The position numbers and the translations under genes were made by a program. Under the pieces are notes generated by a model, which saw only the letters and a list, made by a program, of their open reading frames with translations, was not told the origin of the DNA and did not search any database. Below are positions 1 through 7,174 of a DNA stretch of 21,018 nucleotides, one piece after another (positions within the stretch are counted from its first letter, which is position 1; each line of letters opens with the position of its first letter). This DNA comes from SCUN01 sp964343975 (lineage in GTDB: Bacteria; Acidobacteriota; Vicinamibacteria; Vicinamibacterales; SCN-69-37), in NCBI GenBank assembly GCA_964343975.1, contig CAYFLU010000043.1, positions 1 through 21,018 on the forward strand, read 5' to 3'.

Positions 1-487
1 AGTTCACGGTGATGTAGTGGGCAAAGACCTTCGACACGCCGTACGGGCTGCGCGGATAGAACGGCGTCGTTTCGCGCTGAGGGACTTCGCGCACCTTGCC
101 GAACATCTCCGACGAGGACGCCTGGTAGATCCGGATCGACGGGTCCACGTGGCGGACCGCTTCCAGGGCGCGGGTCACGCCCTGGGCGTTGAACTCACCG
201 GTCAGCATCGGCTGATCCCAGGACGCGGGCACGAACGACATGGCCGCCAGGTTGTAGAACTCGTGCGGGCGCACCTTGTCGAGCACACGAATGAGCGAGA
301 GCTGGTCGAGCAAGTCTCCGGGAATCAGCGTGATGCGATCGAGGATGTGCTCGATGCGCCAGTAATTGGCCGCTGACAGGCGCCGCGTCAGACCGAAGAC
401 CTCATATCCCTTGTCGAGTAGCAATTCGGCCAGATACGAACCGTCCTGCCCCGTGATACCCGTGATCAGTGCCCGCTTATTCGACAT
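1..487 (-). CDS. gmd: GDP-mannose 4,6-dehydratase, N-terminal part (cut by window edge)
   Basis: I translated this from the minus strand; it begins at ATG 487-485 and stays open for 162 codons to the window edge. GMD is an extended SDR enzyme that converts GDP-D-mannose to GDP-4-keto-6-deoxy-D-mannose, precursor of GDP-L-fucose, GDP-D-rhamnose and related sugars. Visible hallmarks are the nucleotide-binding TGITGQDG at residues 9-16, the TRR segment at 34-36, the catalytic-region SSSEMFG at 124-130 and YGVSK with Tyr149 and Lys153. The protein starts MSNKRALITG, as usual in the family. No Shine-Dalgarno is evident before the ATG. It is divergent from the neighbouring FAD oxidoreductase across only 40 bp. 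The partner reductase or synthase that would decide the final sugar is not adjacent in the window and may lie off the left edge. Confidence 0.93.
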   Translation of the reverse strand, partial: MSNKRALITGITGQDGSYLAELLLDKGYEVFGLTRRLSAANYWRIEHILDRITLIPGDLLDQLSLIRVLDKVRPHEFYNLAAMSFVPASWDQPMLTGEFNAQGVTRALEAVRHVDPSIRIYQASSSEMFGKVREVPQRETTPFYPRSPYGVSKVFAHYITVN

Positions 488-513
488 AAGTACTTGAAGA
501 TAGCATACGGAGC

Positions 514-520
514 GGAGGTG
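514..520 (+). promoter_or_regulatory. Shine-Dalgarno that fixes the lhgO start
   Basis: GGAGGTG lies 7 nt before the GTG at 528. An overlapping ATG at 526 is in another frame and closes after a few codons, and a later in-frame GTG at 552 lacks this spacing. The 528 start is therefore preferred. The whole divergent gap to gmd is 40 bp, so promoters for one or both genes must extend into coding sequence or overlap. Confidence 0.6.
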
Positions 521-527
521 TCGGAAT

Positions 528-1643
528 GTGGCGGTCAGGACGGAGGGCGACGTGATTGCGGTGATCGGGGCAGGCGTCTCGGGATTGGCGACCGCCCTGG
601 CCCTGGCCACCCGTGGCCGTGACGTCGTCGTGCTCGAACGCCATCCGCGTCCCGGACTCGACACCTCCACCCACAACAGCGGCGTGATCCACGCCGGCCT
701 CTACTATCCGCCGCACACGCTCAAGGCCCGTTTGTGCAACGAGGGCCGCGAACGCCTCTACGCGTTTGCTGAGCGCCATCACGTGCCGCACGTGCGCTGC
801 GGCAAGCTCATCGTGGCCACGACGGCCGACGAGGTGCCGGCACTCGAGCGGATCGTGACGACGGCCGCTGACGCCGGCGCCCGCGTGGAGCCGGTCACCC
901 CGGCATGGTTGGCCGCGCGTGAGCCGCATGTGCGAGCCGTGGCCGCGCTCTGGTCGCCTGACACCGGGTGGATCGAGGCGGAGTCGTACGTCCGGGCGCT
1001 CGTCGCTGAGTGCCAGCGCCTCGACGTGGCGCTGCTCGTTGGCACGGCCCTGACGGCGTGTGAGTGGCGCCCGACGGGGGGGCGGTTGCACACGCCGCGC
1101 GAGACGATCGAGGTTGAGGCCGTCGTGAACGCGGGAGGTCTCTTTGCGGATGAGATCGCGTCGCTGTGCGGCGGCGAGTCGTTTCGTATCTATCCGTGTC
1201 GCGGTGAGTATGCCGAACTGGCCCCGCGCGCGCGCGGGCTGGTGCGCGGCTTGGTCTATCCCGTGCCGCATGCGTCAGGACACGGCCTCGGTGTGCATCT
1301 GACGCGGACGATGTCGGGGGCGGTGTGGATCGGACCCACCATCGACTATCGCGAGGGGAAGGACGACTACGAATCGAACCGGCTCTCGCTCGAGGCGTTT
1401 CTCGAGCCCACGCGCCAGTTGCTGCCGTCGATCACGCTGGAGGACCTGCGACTGGGTGGTTCGGGACTACGACCGAAGCTGCATCCACCGACAGAACGCT
1501 TCGCCGATTTCATGATCCGACAGGATCGCCGGCAGCCGCGGCTCTGGCATGCCGCTGGAATCGATTCACCGGGGCTGACCGCCAGCCTGGCGATCGGCGA
1601 GCATCTCGCCGGAATGATCGACGCCGCCCTATCGCGCGGCTGA
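528..1643 (+). CDS. lhgO: L-2-hydroxyglutarate oxidase family FAD-dependent oxidoreductase
   Basis: This 371-residue protein belongs to the DAO-fold family of LhgO/L2HGDH, which oxidises L-2-hydroxyglutarate to 2-oxoglutarate and passes electrons to oxygen or the quinone pool. The N-terminal FAD dinucleotide fold is clear: IAVIGAGVSG (10-19) with GxGxxG at 14-19, and Glu37 ending the second strand as the likely ribose ligand. The family signature HNSGVIHAGLYYPP spans 49-62 and is followed by the conserved K-x-R-L-C-N-E-G stretch. A C-terminal GIDSPGLTAS segment matches the flavin-contacting end. Length is slightly short of the usual 390-400. The gene is on the strand opposite its neighbours, divergent from gmd and overlapping the end of rmlD. 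A role in sugar metabolism is not shown by the sequence; it may act on a 2-hydroxy acid unrelated to the polysaccharide. Confidence 0.85.
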   Translation: MAVRTEGDVIAVIGAGVSGLATALALATRGRDVVVLERHPRPGLDTSTHNSGVIHAGLYYPPHTLKARLCNEGRERLYAFAERHHVPHVRCGKLIVATTADEVPALERIVTTAADAGARVEPVTPAWLAAREPHVRAVAALWSPDTGWIEAESYVRALVAECQRLDVALLVGTALTACEWRPTGGRLHTPRETIEVEAVVNAGGLFADEIASLCGGESFRIYPCRGEYAELAPRARGLVRGLVYPVPHASGHGLGVHLTRTMSGAVWIGPTIDYREGKDDYESNRLSLEAFLEPTRQLLPSITLEDLRLGGSGLRPKLHPPTERFADFMIRQDRRQPRLWHAAGIDSPGLTASLAIGEHLAGMIDAALSRG

Positions 1644-2489
1644 GGCACGCAACAGATCCACGTACCGGCGAATGGCATCCTGCCACGTCGGCATCGGGAC
1701 GCCGGCCGCGGTCAGCTTCTCATTCGACAACGCGGCTTTGAGCGGACGCGGGACACGCATCGTGAGCCCTGCCATCTCCACGGGGCGGATCAGCGTGTGC
1801 GGGCGCTCCAGCAGATCGGCTGCATAGCGGGCAAGCGCATCCCACGTGGTGACGCCAGTATTTACGCAGTGGTAGATCCCGGACTCGGGCCGTCGTTCGA
1901 GCACCGAGCACGTGGCGTCGGCGACGTCTTCGACGTAGCTCGGTGTGACCGTGCGGTCGGAGAACGGGCGGATCTCGCGGACCGCGATCAGGCCGTTGAG
2001 CAGCATGTCGACCGAACTCTTGGCTTTGGGTCCCCCGAACAGGCTTTCGACACGCAGGATGTAGTGGGACGGCGCTTCACCGGCAAACTGCTCGCCGAGC
2101 CGCTTCGACGTCGCGTAGACCCCGCGCGGGTTCGTCGGGTCGGACTCGCGGTGCACGACATCCGTGAGGCCGTCGAACACGAAGTCCGTGCTGTAGTGCA
2201 CCAACGCGAACGAGAGGTCGCGAGCCATGCGGGCGAGATCGCGAATCGCCCACGCGTTGATCGTCAACGCCTCGGCCGGCTCGTCTTCGGCTTCGTCCAC
2301 GCGCGCGTAGGCCGCGCAGTTGATCACGGCGGCCGGTGCCGTGTCGCGCAGGTGCTCGGCGAGTGTCGCCGGACGCGTGATGTCGCCCTGCGTGCGCGTC
2401 CAGGCGTGCACGTCGTAGCCGCGCGCCTGGGCGCGCGCCGTCATGGCCTGGCCAAGTTGGCCGGCCGCGCCGAGGATGACGACTTTCAC
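1629..2489 (-). CDS. rfbD: RmlD-type NDP-4-keto-6-deoxysugar reductase
   Basis: This 286-residue protein is of the RmlD substrate-binding SDR family, whose best-known member reduces dTDP-4-keto-L-rhamnose to dTDP-L-rhamnose. Visible motifs are GAAGQLGQ at 7-14, INCAAYARVDEAE at 56-68, the YSTDFVFDG signature at 99-107 (Thr101 region) and YATSK with Tyr125 and Lys129. It starts at GTG 2489, overlapping the aminotransferase stop by 4 nt (GTGA), so the two are translationally coupled. Its last 15 bp overlap the end of the convergent lhgO gene. No rmlA, rmlB or rmlC occurs in the window, so the dTDP-rhamnose assignment rests on family alone. Because gmd is nearby on the same strand, it could act on another 4-keto sugar. 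Confidence 0.85.
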   Translation of the reverse strand: MKVVILGAAGQLGQAMTARAQARGYDVHAWTRTQGDITRPATLAEHLRDTAPAAVINCAAYARVDEAEDEPAEALTINAWAIRDLARMARDLSFALVHYSTDFVFDGLTDVVHRESDPTNPRGVYATSKRLGEQFAGEAPSHYILRVESLFGGPKAKSSVDMLLNGLIAVREIRPFSDRTVTPSYVEDVADATCSVLERRPESGIYHCVNTGVTTWDALARYAADLLERPHTLIRPVEMAGLTMRVPRPLKAALSNEKLTAAGVPMPTWQDAIRRYVDLLRASAAR

Positions 2490-3604
2490 GAGCGCGCCGC
2501 GTAGAACGCGGCGATGGCATCAACCACTTCCTGCAGCTGGGCGGCGGTCAGTTCACCGTAGATCGGGAGGGCCAGCGAGGTGGAGGCCGCGGCATCCGCA
2601 TGCGGGAACGCATCCGTCCGCGCAATGCCGGCGAAACACTCCTGACGATGGAACGGCACCGGGTAGTAGATCTCTGTGCCGATGTGGCGTGCCGCGAGGA
2701 AGTCACGAAGAGCGTCCCGATGCGGGCCACGGATGACGAACTGGTTGTAGATGTGGAAACAGCCGGATGGCTCGATCGGGAGCGTGATCGTCGACTCGAG
2801 GCCCGCCGCCGCGAAGAGCGCCCGGTACCGATCCGCATTCCTTCGACGGGCGTCGGTCCACGACGCCAGATGCGGAGCCTTAACGCGGAGCACGGCGGCC
2901 TGGAGGGCATCGAGGCGGAAGTTGCCGCCGATCTTGGAGTGGAAGTATTTCGGATGGGCGCCGTGATTCCGAAGGAGCTTCAGTTCGTTGGCGAACGCGG
3001 CGTCCTGAGTGACGACGAGGCCGCCGTCGCCGAAGGCGCCGAGATTCTTCGAGGGGAAGAACGACAGACACCCCACGAGGCCGAATTGTCCCGCCTGTCG
3101 ATCACCACGGCGTGCGCCAATGGCTTGTGCAGCGTCTTCAATGACCGGAATCCCTGCGCGTGCAGCGATGCTCCCGATGGCGTCCATATCGGCCACCAAT
3201 CCGTAGAGATGCACCGGGATGATCGCCTTGGTCCGGGGGGTGATCGCCGCAGCCACGGCGGCCGGGTCCATGTTGAAGGTCACCGGGTCGATGTCGACGA
3301 ACACCGGGGTGGCGCCGAGTCGTGTGACGCACCCCGCCGTGGCGAAAAACGAGTAGGTCGGCGTGATGACCTCGTCACCGGGCCCGATGCCGAGAGCCAT
3401 CATCGCGACCAGTAGAGCGTCGGTGCCGGATGAAACCCCGATGGCATGCGCGGCGCCGAGCATGTCCCCGAGCTCGCGCTCGAGCCCCTCAACTTCCGGT
3501 CCCATCACGAAGTACTGCGAGTCGCAGACGCGAGTGATTGCCTCCAGGATGTCGGTGCGGAGGGGAGCGTATTGCGCCTTGAGATCGAGCAACGGGACGG
3601 CCAT
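2486..3604 (-). CDS. DegT/DnrJ/EryC1/StrS family sugar aminotransferase
   Basis: This PLP-dependent enzyme transfers an amino group, usually from glutamate, to a keto group of a nucleotide-linked sugar. With the ATG at 3604 the protein has 372 residues and begins MAVPLLDLKAQY, the standard start of the family. Key features are GTDAL at 60-64, the PLP-contacting EDAAQ at 156-160 (Asp157), SFFPSKNLGAFGDGG at 181-195 with Lys186 as the Schiff-base lysine, and the late EIYYPVPFHRQ segment. The pattern most resembles the WbpE-like 3-aminotransferases, but the exact substrate cannot be read off. The open frame continues 95 codons upstream of the chosen start, but that part has no family resemblance and crosses the intergenic region. 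It is first in a two-gene minus-strand operon with rmlD. Confidence 0.92.
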   Translation of the reverse strand: MAVPLLDLKAQYAPLRTDILEAITRVCDSQYFVMGPEVEGLERELGDMLGAAHAIGVSSGTDALLVAMMALGIGPGDEVITPTYSFFATAGCVTRLGATPVFVDIDPVTFNMDPAAVAAAITPRTKAIIPVHLYGLVADMDAIGSIAARAGIPVIEDAAQAIGARRGDRQAGQFGLVGCLSFFPSKNLGAFGDGGLVVTQDAAFANELKLLRNHGAHPKYFHSKIGGNFRLDALQAAVLRVKAPHLASWTDARRRNADRYRALFAAAGLESTITLPIEPSGCFHIYNQFVIRGPHRDALRDFLAARHIGTEIYYPVPFHRQECFAGIARTDAFPHADAAASTSLALPIYGELTAAQLQEVVDAIAAFYAARS

Positions 3605-3610
3605 CGCCCA

Positions 3611-3616
3611 ATTATA
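3611..3616 (-). promoter_or_regulatory. Perfect TATAAT -10 box immediately before the aminotransferase start
   Basis: On the minus strand TATAAT is followed by only 6 nt and then the ATG at 3604. A typical start point 6-8 nt after the -10 would put the RNA 5' end at or beside the AUG, giving a leaderless mRNA. No Shine-Dalgarno is visible in those 6 nt. No convincing -35 is seen 16-18 bp upstream. Confidence 0.5.
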
Positions 3617-3716
3617 GGAGGTGGCGCAGGGGGGCCTGACGTCTCGGGGCCAATCGACCGACAAACAGACCGTGATGTACCGGCGATTTTCGGGCGTTCG
3701 CGGTGGTTTCCCCGCG

Positions 3717-3745
3717 TTGACTTCCCTGAGAGGTCGCGAAACAAT
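3717..3745 (+). promoter_or_regulatory. Candidate sigma70-type promoter for the central operon
   Basis: TTGACT (3717-3722) is followed by 17 bp and AACAAT (3740-3745), which match the -35 at 5 of 6 and the -10 at 4 of 6 positions. The predicted start would leave a leader of about 75 nt before the regulator gene at 3827. The same core with identical spacing appears at 16773-16801. Confidence 0.5.
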
Positions 3746-3748
3746 TGT

Positions 3749-3767
3749 GCGTTCACGGCTTGAACGC
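3749..3767. promoter_or_regulatory. Inverted repeat, candidate operator at the transcription start
   Basis: GCGTTCA (3749-3755) and TGAACGC (3761-3767) form a perfect 7-bp dyad around CGGCT. It begins 3 nt after the -10 box, where a bound repressor would block initiation. Its core, GTTCA-N5-TGAAC at 3751-3765, recurs as GTTCA-N5-CGAAC at the second operon promoter (16795-16809). In RNA it could also form a small hairpin. Confidence 0.45.
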
Positions 3768-3826
3768 CAGTCCGTCGAATCCTGGAATCCGTCCGGGAGT
3801 GTGACTGACAGGCACGAAGTGTCCTT

Positions 3827-4573
3827 GTGACCACACGCACCCAATACTGGCGCCAGCTGCTCGAGGCCATCGAAGGTGGCCATGGCCATTCACAGCGCGC
3901 CCTGGCCGCCGAACTCGGCATCGCGCTCGGATTGGTCAACCTGCTCCTCAAAGAGCTGCAGGAGCGGCGCTTCATCAACATGGTCCGGCTGGGCCCGAGC
4001 CGGGCACACTACGAACTCACCCTCTCCGGACGGGCCGAGAAGGCCCGGCTGTCCCATGAGAATCTGGCGTTGAACGCGCGAGTGTATGCATCGGCACGGG
4101 ACTGGTTGAGGGGGGCGTTGGTCGGGCTGTCGGCCGAGTGGACAGGCCCCGAGCCGTGCCGCGTGGTGTTTGCGGGAGCGGGTGAGGTGGCGGAAATTGG
4201 ATTTGTCTGCCTGCAATCCACGTCCCTGCAACTTGTGGGCGTGCTCGATCGCGACCGTGACGCGCCCTTTTTCGGCCTGCCAGTGCACCGCCCGTCGGAT
4301 CTGCGGGGCCGGACGCTCGCCGGCATCCCGTTCGACCGTCTCGCCGTGATGGCCGTGGACCAGGAGACCGGGCTTGCCGGGGACCTGGCTGCCGCGGGTG
4401 TGCCGCCGGAAAGTGTTTTTTCCTTGAGCGACTGGCGGTGGTCTAATAGTGGCGTGGACCAGAGTCAGGCCATCGGACCGCGGGCACGGCGGTCGCCTGC
4501 CGAAGCACTGGCAATGAATGCGCTGACACGCCGTTCTACGCGCGGTTCAGTGCGGACGGGGGTGGGACGTTGA
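3827..4573 (+). CDS. Winged helix-turn-helix regulator with C-terminal Rossmann-like domain
   Basis: This 248-residue protein has a MarR-like winged helix at about 5-70: SQRALAAELGIALGLVNLLLK (22-42) reads as the helix-turn-helix, and residues 50-68 as the wing. A linker helix follows. Residues 111-200 look like a Rossmann or CoA-binding-type domain, with VVFAGAGEVAEIGFV at 113-127 and VGVLDRD then FFGLPV at 137-153. That order resembles the N-terminal domain of FlaA1/CapD or PglD proteins. The last 45 residues are Arg/Ser-rich and probably disordered. A cytoplasmic transcription factor sensing a nucleotide or nucleotide-sugar is an inference. It starts at GTG 3827 with a weak ribosome site and overlaps the phosphoglycosyltransferase gene by 1 nt, so it probably controls this locus, perhaps including itself. 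Confidence 0.75.
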   Translation: MTTRTQYWRQLLEAIEGGHGHSQRALAAELGIALGLVNLLLKELQERRFINMVRLGPSRAHYELTLSGRAEKARLSHENLALNARVYASARDWLRGALVGLSAEWTGPEPCRVVFAGAGEVAEIGFVCLQSTSLQLVGVLDRDRDAPFFGLPVHRPSDLRGRTLAGIPFDRLAVMAVDQETGLAGDLAAAGVPPESVFSLSDWRWSNSGVDQSQAIGPRARRSPAEALAMNALTRRSTRGSVRTGVGR

Positions 4574-6159
4574 TGACGTCGACCTCGGCCGTTCAGAACG
4601 CCGCGGCCATCCGCGCGGCCGCTGATGCTCGGGCCCGCTCGGCCGTCTCGGCATCGACCTACACCGTCCCGTCGGGCTTCCTCTGGCTGCTCGACTTCAT
4701 GATGCTGTCGGGCGCGCTGCTCGTGGCATGGCGCCTTGCGCCCCATCTGCAGCAGTTGATCTCGGCGGAGACCGCGGAACGGATTCCGTGGTTGTCGGGT
4801 CTTGAACTGTTGCCGGCTGCACAGGCGGCGGGTCTCCGCCCGCTCGGCGAGATCCTCTGGATTCCCCTCGTGGCGATTCCCGTCACGTTGCTCTCGATCC
4901 AGATGTTGGGCGGGTACGCGCAACTCCTCGACCAGTCGCGCACGCGCGTCGTCCTGACCAGCCTGATTGCGCCGCTGTTCGGCTTGAGCGTGGTCACGCT
5001 CGTGCTGATCACGACGCGTAATCACTTCACGAGCCGCTCGCTGATCTTTTCGTTCACGCTGCTCAGTGCCGCGGCGTTGCTGGCGTGCCGGTGGTCGATC
5101 CGGATGTACAAGTACCGCCGACTGATGGCGGGGCACTACGCGCGCAACGTCGTCGTGATCGGCCGCACCCCGGCGCGTCGGTGGCTGGTGCGTCATTTCG
5201 GACAGAACATCCAGCCGAATCTCCACCGCCTGGCCGGCTACCTCGAGATCCGCGACGGGTCACCGGTGTCGCATGATGACGACGCTGAAGATGCGAAGTT
5301 GCCCTGTCTGGGGGATCTCGACGATTTTGGTGACCTGCTGATTCACCGGCCGATTCACGAAGTGATCGCGGTGCAGAGTCCGGGCTCGGAGCAGTGGCTG
5401 TCGCAGGTGATCGAGCAGTGCGAGTACTTCCGCGTGACGTTGCGCCTCGTGCCCGAGTCGCTGCTGTCGTGGGAGTCGCGTGATCTGCAGGTGCTGTTCC
5501 GCGGCGAGCCCTTGCATTTGCCGGAAATCGTGCTGCGGCCGAAGTACTACGACGGGACCGCGCTGTTCATCAAGCGCGTGTTCGACATGGTCGTGGCGTC
5601 CATCCTGCTCACGCTGTTGTCGCCGGTCTTCCTGTTGGTGGCGATCGCCATCAAGTTGACGACGCCCGGACTGCCGGTCTTCTACCCATGGCGGGTGATC
5701 GGCTTCAAGGGCCGCCCGTTCACCGGCTACAAGTTCACGACCATGGTGGCCGACGCGGACGACCGCAAGTCGGACCTCATGCATTTGAATGAGATGCAGG
5801 GGCCGGTCTTCAAGATCAAGGACGACCCGCGCATGACGCGCCTCGGCAAGATCCTGCGCAAGTTCAGTCTGAACGAACTGCCGCAGCTGTGGAGCGTCCT
5901 CAAGGGAGATATGAGTCTGGTTGGACCGCGACCGGCGTATCCCCATGAGCTTGAGCGCTACGAGCTCTGGCAGAAGCGCAAGCTGTGTGTGCAGCCCGGC
6001 ATGACGTGCCTGTGGCAGGTGCGCGGGCGCAACAAGATCAGCAATTTCGACGATTGGGTGCGGATGGACTTCGAGTACATCGACAACTGGTCGCTGTGGC
6101 TCGATTGCCGCATCCTCATTCGGACCGTGTACGCGGTGATCGCCGGATCCGGATCCTGA
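4573..6159 (+). CDS. Initiating undecaprenyl-phosphate sugar phosphotransferase (WbaP/WcaJ-like)
   Basis: This is a 528-residue polyprenyl glycosylphosphotransferase that would transfer a sugar 1-phosphate from a UDP-sugar to undecaprenyl phosphate at the inner membrane, starting repeat-unit assembly. Four membrane segments lie near 35-55, 92-112, 127-147 and 155-172. A cytoplasmic Rossmann-like region starts near 191, and a hydrophobic re-entrant helix lies near 336-362. The catalytic domain has GYKFTTM, GPVFKIKDDPRMT, GDMSLVGPRPA and QPGMTCLWQVRGRN. The usual Asp-Glu dyad of SLDELPQ reads SLNELPQ here: Asn434 precedes Glu435. The start used is the ATG of TGATG at 4571-4575, overlapping the regulator stop; a TTG one codon earlier is less likely. 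The sugar specificity is unknown. Confidence 0.92.
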   Translation: MTSTSAVQNAAAIRAAADARARSAVSASTYTVPSGFLWLLDFMMLSGALLVAWRLAPHLQQLISAETAERIPWLSGLELLPAAQAAGLRPLGEILWIPLVAIPVTLLSIQMLGGYAQLLDQSRTRVVLTSLIAPLFGLSVVTLVLITTRNHFTSRSLIFSFTLLSAAALLACRWSIRMYKYRRLMAGHYARNVVVIGRTPARRWLVRHFGQNIQPNLHRLAGYLEIRDGSPVSHDDDAEDAKLPCLGDLDDFGDLLIHRPIHEVIAVQSPGSEQWLSQVIEQCEYFRVTLRLVPESLLSWESRDLQVLFRGEPLHLPEIVLRPKYYDGTALFIKRVFDMVVASILLTLLSPVFLLVAIAIKLTTPGLPVFYPWRVIGFKGRPFTGYKFTTMVADADDRKSDLMHLNEMQGPVFKIKDDPRMTRLGKILRKFSLNELPQLWSVLKGDMSLVGPRPAYPHELERYELWQKRKLCVQPGMTCLWQVRGRNKISNFDDWVRMDFEYIDNWSLWLDCRILIRTVYAVIAGSGS

Positions 6160-6164
6160 GTGCC

Positions 6165-6200
6165 GGTCATCGGGTGAGGCGTCGTCGGCGCCCGATGATC
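6165..6200 (+). terminator. Hairpin between phosphotransferase and epimerase genes, possible weak terminator or attenuator
   Basis: GGTCATCGGG (6165-6174) can pair with CCCGATGATC (6191-6200): 10 pairs including one G-U, around a 16-nt loop. It is followed by ATTTCCCCTTTACC, which is pyrimidine-rich but not a true U-run. It sits in the 58-bp gap before the epimerase start at 6218. It may cause partial termination, protect RNA ends, or do nothing. Confidence 0.35.
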
Positions 6201-6217
6201 ATTTCCCCTTTACCATC

Positions 6218-7174
6218 ATGCGTATCGTCGTAACCGGGGGAGCCGGCTTCATCGGCTCTAACCTCGTGGACTATCTCCTCGCGCGCGGCCATCAGGTCGT
6301 GGCGTTCGACAACTTCTCGACCGGGCGTCGGCAGTTTCTCTCGCAGGCTCTGACCTCCTCGGCCTTCACCTGCATCGAAGGGGACACGACCGATCCCGAC
6401 GCGCTGATTGAGGCGTTTCGCGGTGCGGACTTCGTGTATCACCTGGCGGCCAATGCCGATGTGCGGCGTGGCACGGAGCAGCCGCGCAAGGATCTCGAGC
6501 AGAACACCATCGCGACGTACAACGTGCTCGAGGCCATGCGCGCCAACGGCATTCGACGCATCGCGTTCTCATCGACGGGATCGATTTACGGCGAACCTGA
6601 GGTGTTTCCGACACCCGAGACGGCGCCGTTTCCGGTGCAGACTTCGCTCTACGGGGCGTCGAAGCTGGCCGGTGAGGGCCTGATCGCGGCGTACTGTGAG
6701 GGCTTCGGATTCCAGAGCTACATCTTCCGCTTCGTGTCGTTGCTGGGCGAGCGGTACTCGCACGGGCACGTGTTCGACTTCGTCCGCAGCCTCAGCCGCG
6801 ATGGCTCCCGCCTCCGCGTCCTCGGCAATGGGCAACAGCGCAAGTCGTACCTCTACGTGCAGGACTGCCTCGAGGCGATGCAGATGGCGATCGATCGCGC
6901 CACCGGCAAGGTCAACATCTTCAATCTCGGCACGGACGATTCTTGCCGCGTGATGGATTCGATCGGCTGGATCACAGCCCGGTTGGGCGTGCAGCCTGCG
7001 CTGGACTTCACGGGCGGCGAACGCGGGTGGATTGGTGACAGCCCGTTGATTCACCTCGATTGCAGTCGCGTGCGTGCGCTGGGCTGGGCCCCGCAACTCA
7101 CGATCCAGCAGGGGGTCGAAAAGACCGTCGATTATCTGCGAGCCAATCCCTGGCTGTTCGAGGAGCGATCGTGA
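6218..7174 (+). CDS. NAD-dependent epimerase/dehydratase (GalE-like extended SDR)
   Basis: This 318-residue extended SDR acts on a nucleotide sugar. The NAD-binding TGGAGFIGSN spans 6-15, DNFSTG lies at 31-36, and the catalytic triad region shows SSTGSIYG at 118-125 with YGASK (Tyr145, Lys149). Family members include UDP-glucose 4-epimerase, UDP-glucuronate 4-epimerase and NDP-hexose 4,6-dehydratases; the sequence alone does not decide between them. Its stop overlaps the start of the next gene by 4 nt (GTGA), which is in turn coupled to a third oxidoreductase gene. The three therefore probably serve one nucleotide-sugar route. Confidence 0.85.
   Translation: MRIVVTGGAGFIGSNLVDYLLARGHQVVAFDNFSTGRRQFLSQALTSSAFTCIEGDTTDPDALIEAFRGADFVYHLAANADVRRGTEQPRKDLEQNTIATYNVLEAMRANGIRRIAFSSTGSIYGEPEVFPTPETAPFPVQTSLYGASKLAGEGLIAAYCEGFGFQSYIFRFVSLLGERYSHGHVFDFVRSLSRDGSRLRVLGNGQQRKSYLYVQDCLEAMQMAIDRATGKVNIFNLGTDDSCRVMDSIGWITARLGVQPALDFTGGERGWIGDSPLIHLDCSRVRALGWAPQLTIQQGVEKTVDYLRANPWLFEERS

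Noticed and set aside
477..1271. 264-codon open frame antisense to lhgO
   Set aside because: Same reason: a shadow of a strongly supported gene, and it also overlaps the gmd start.
3741..3748. ACAATTGT palindrome
   Set aside because: An 8-bp palindrome overlapping the -10 box, not extended by the flanking bases and not shared with the second promoter.
3807..3826. Imperfect dyad (GACA ... TGTC) just before the regulator start
   Set aside because: Only 4 bp per arm, with a wide spacer and no second copy; too weak to list as an operator.
3605..3889. 95-codon N-terminal extension of the aminotransferase
   Set aside because: It has no family similarity, crosses the divergent promoter region and enters the regulator gene. 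The internal ATG gives the canonical family start.
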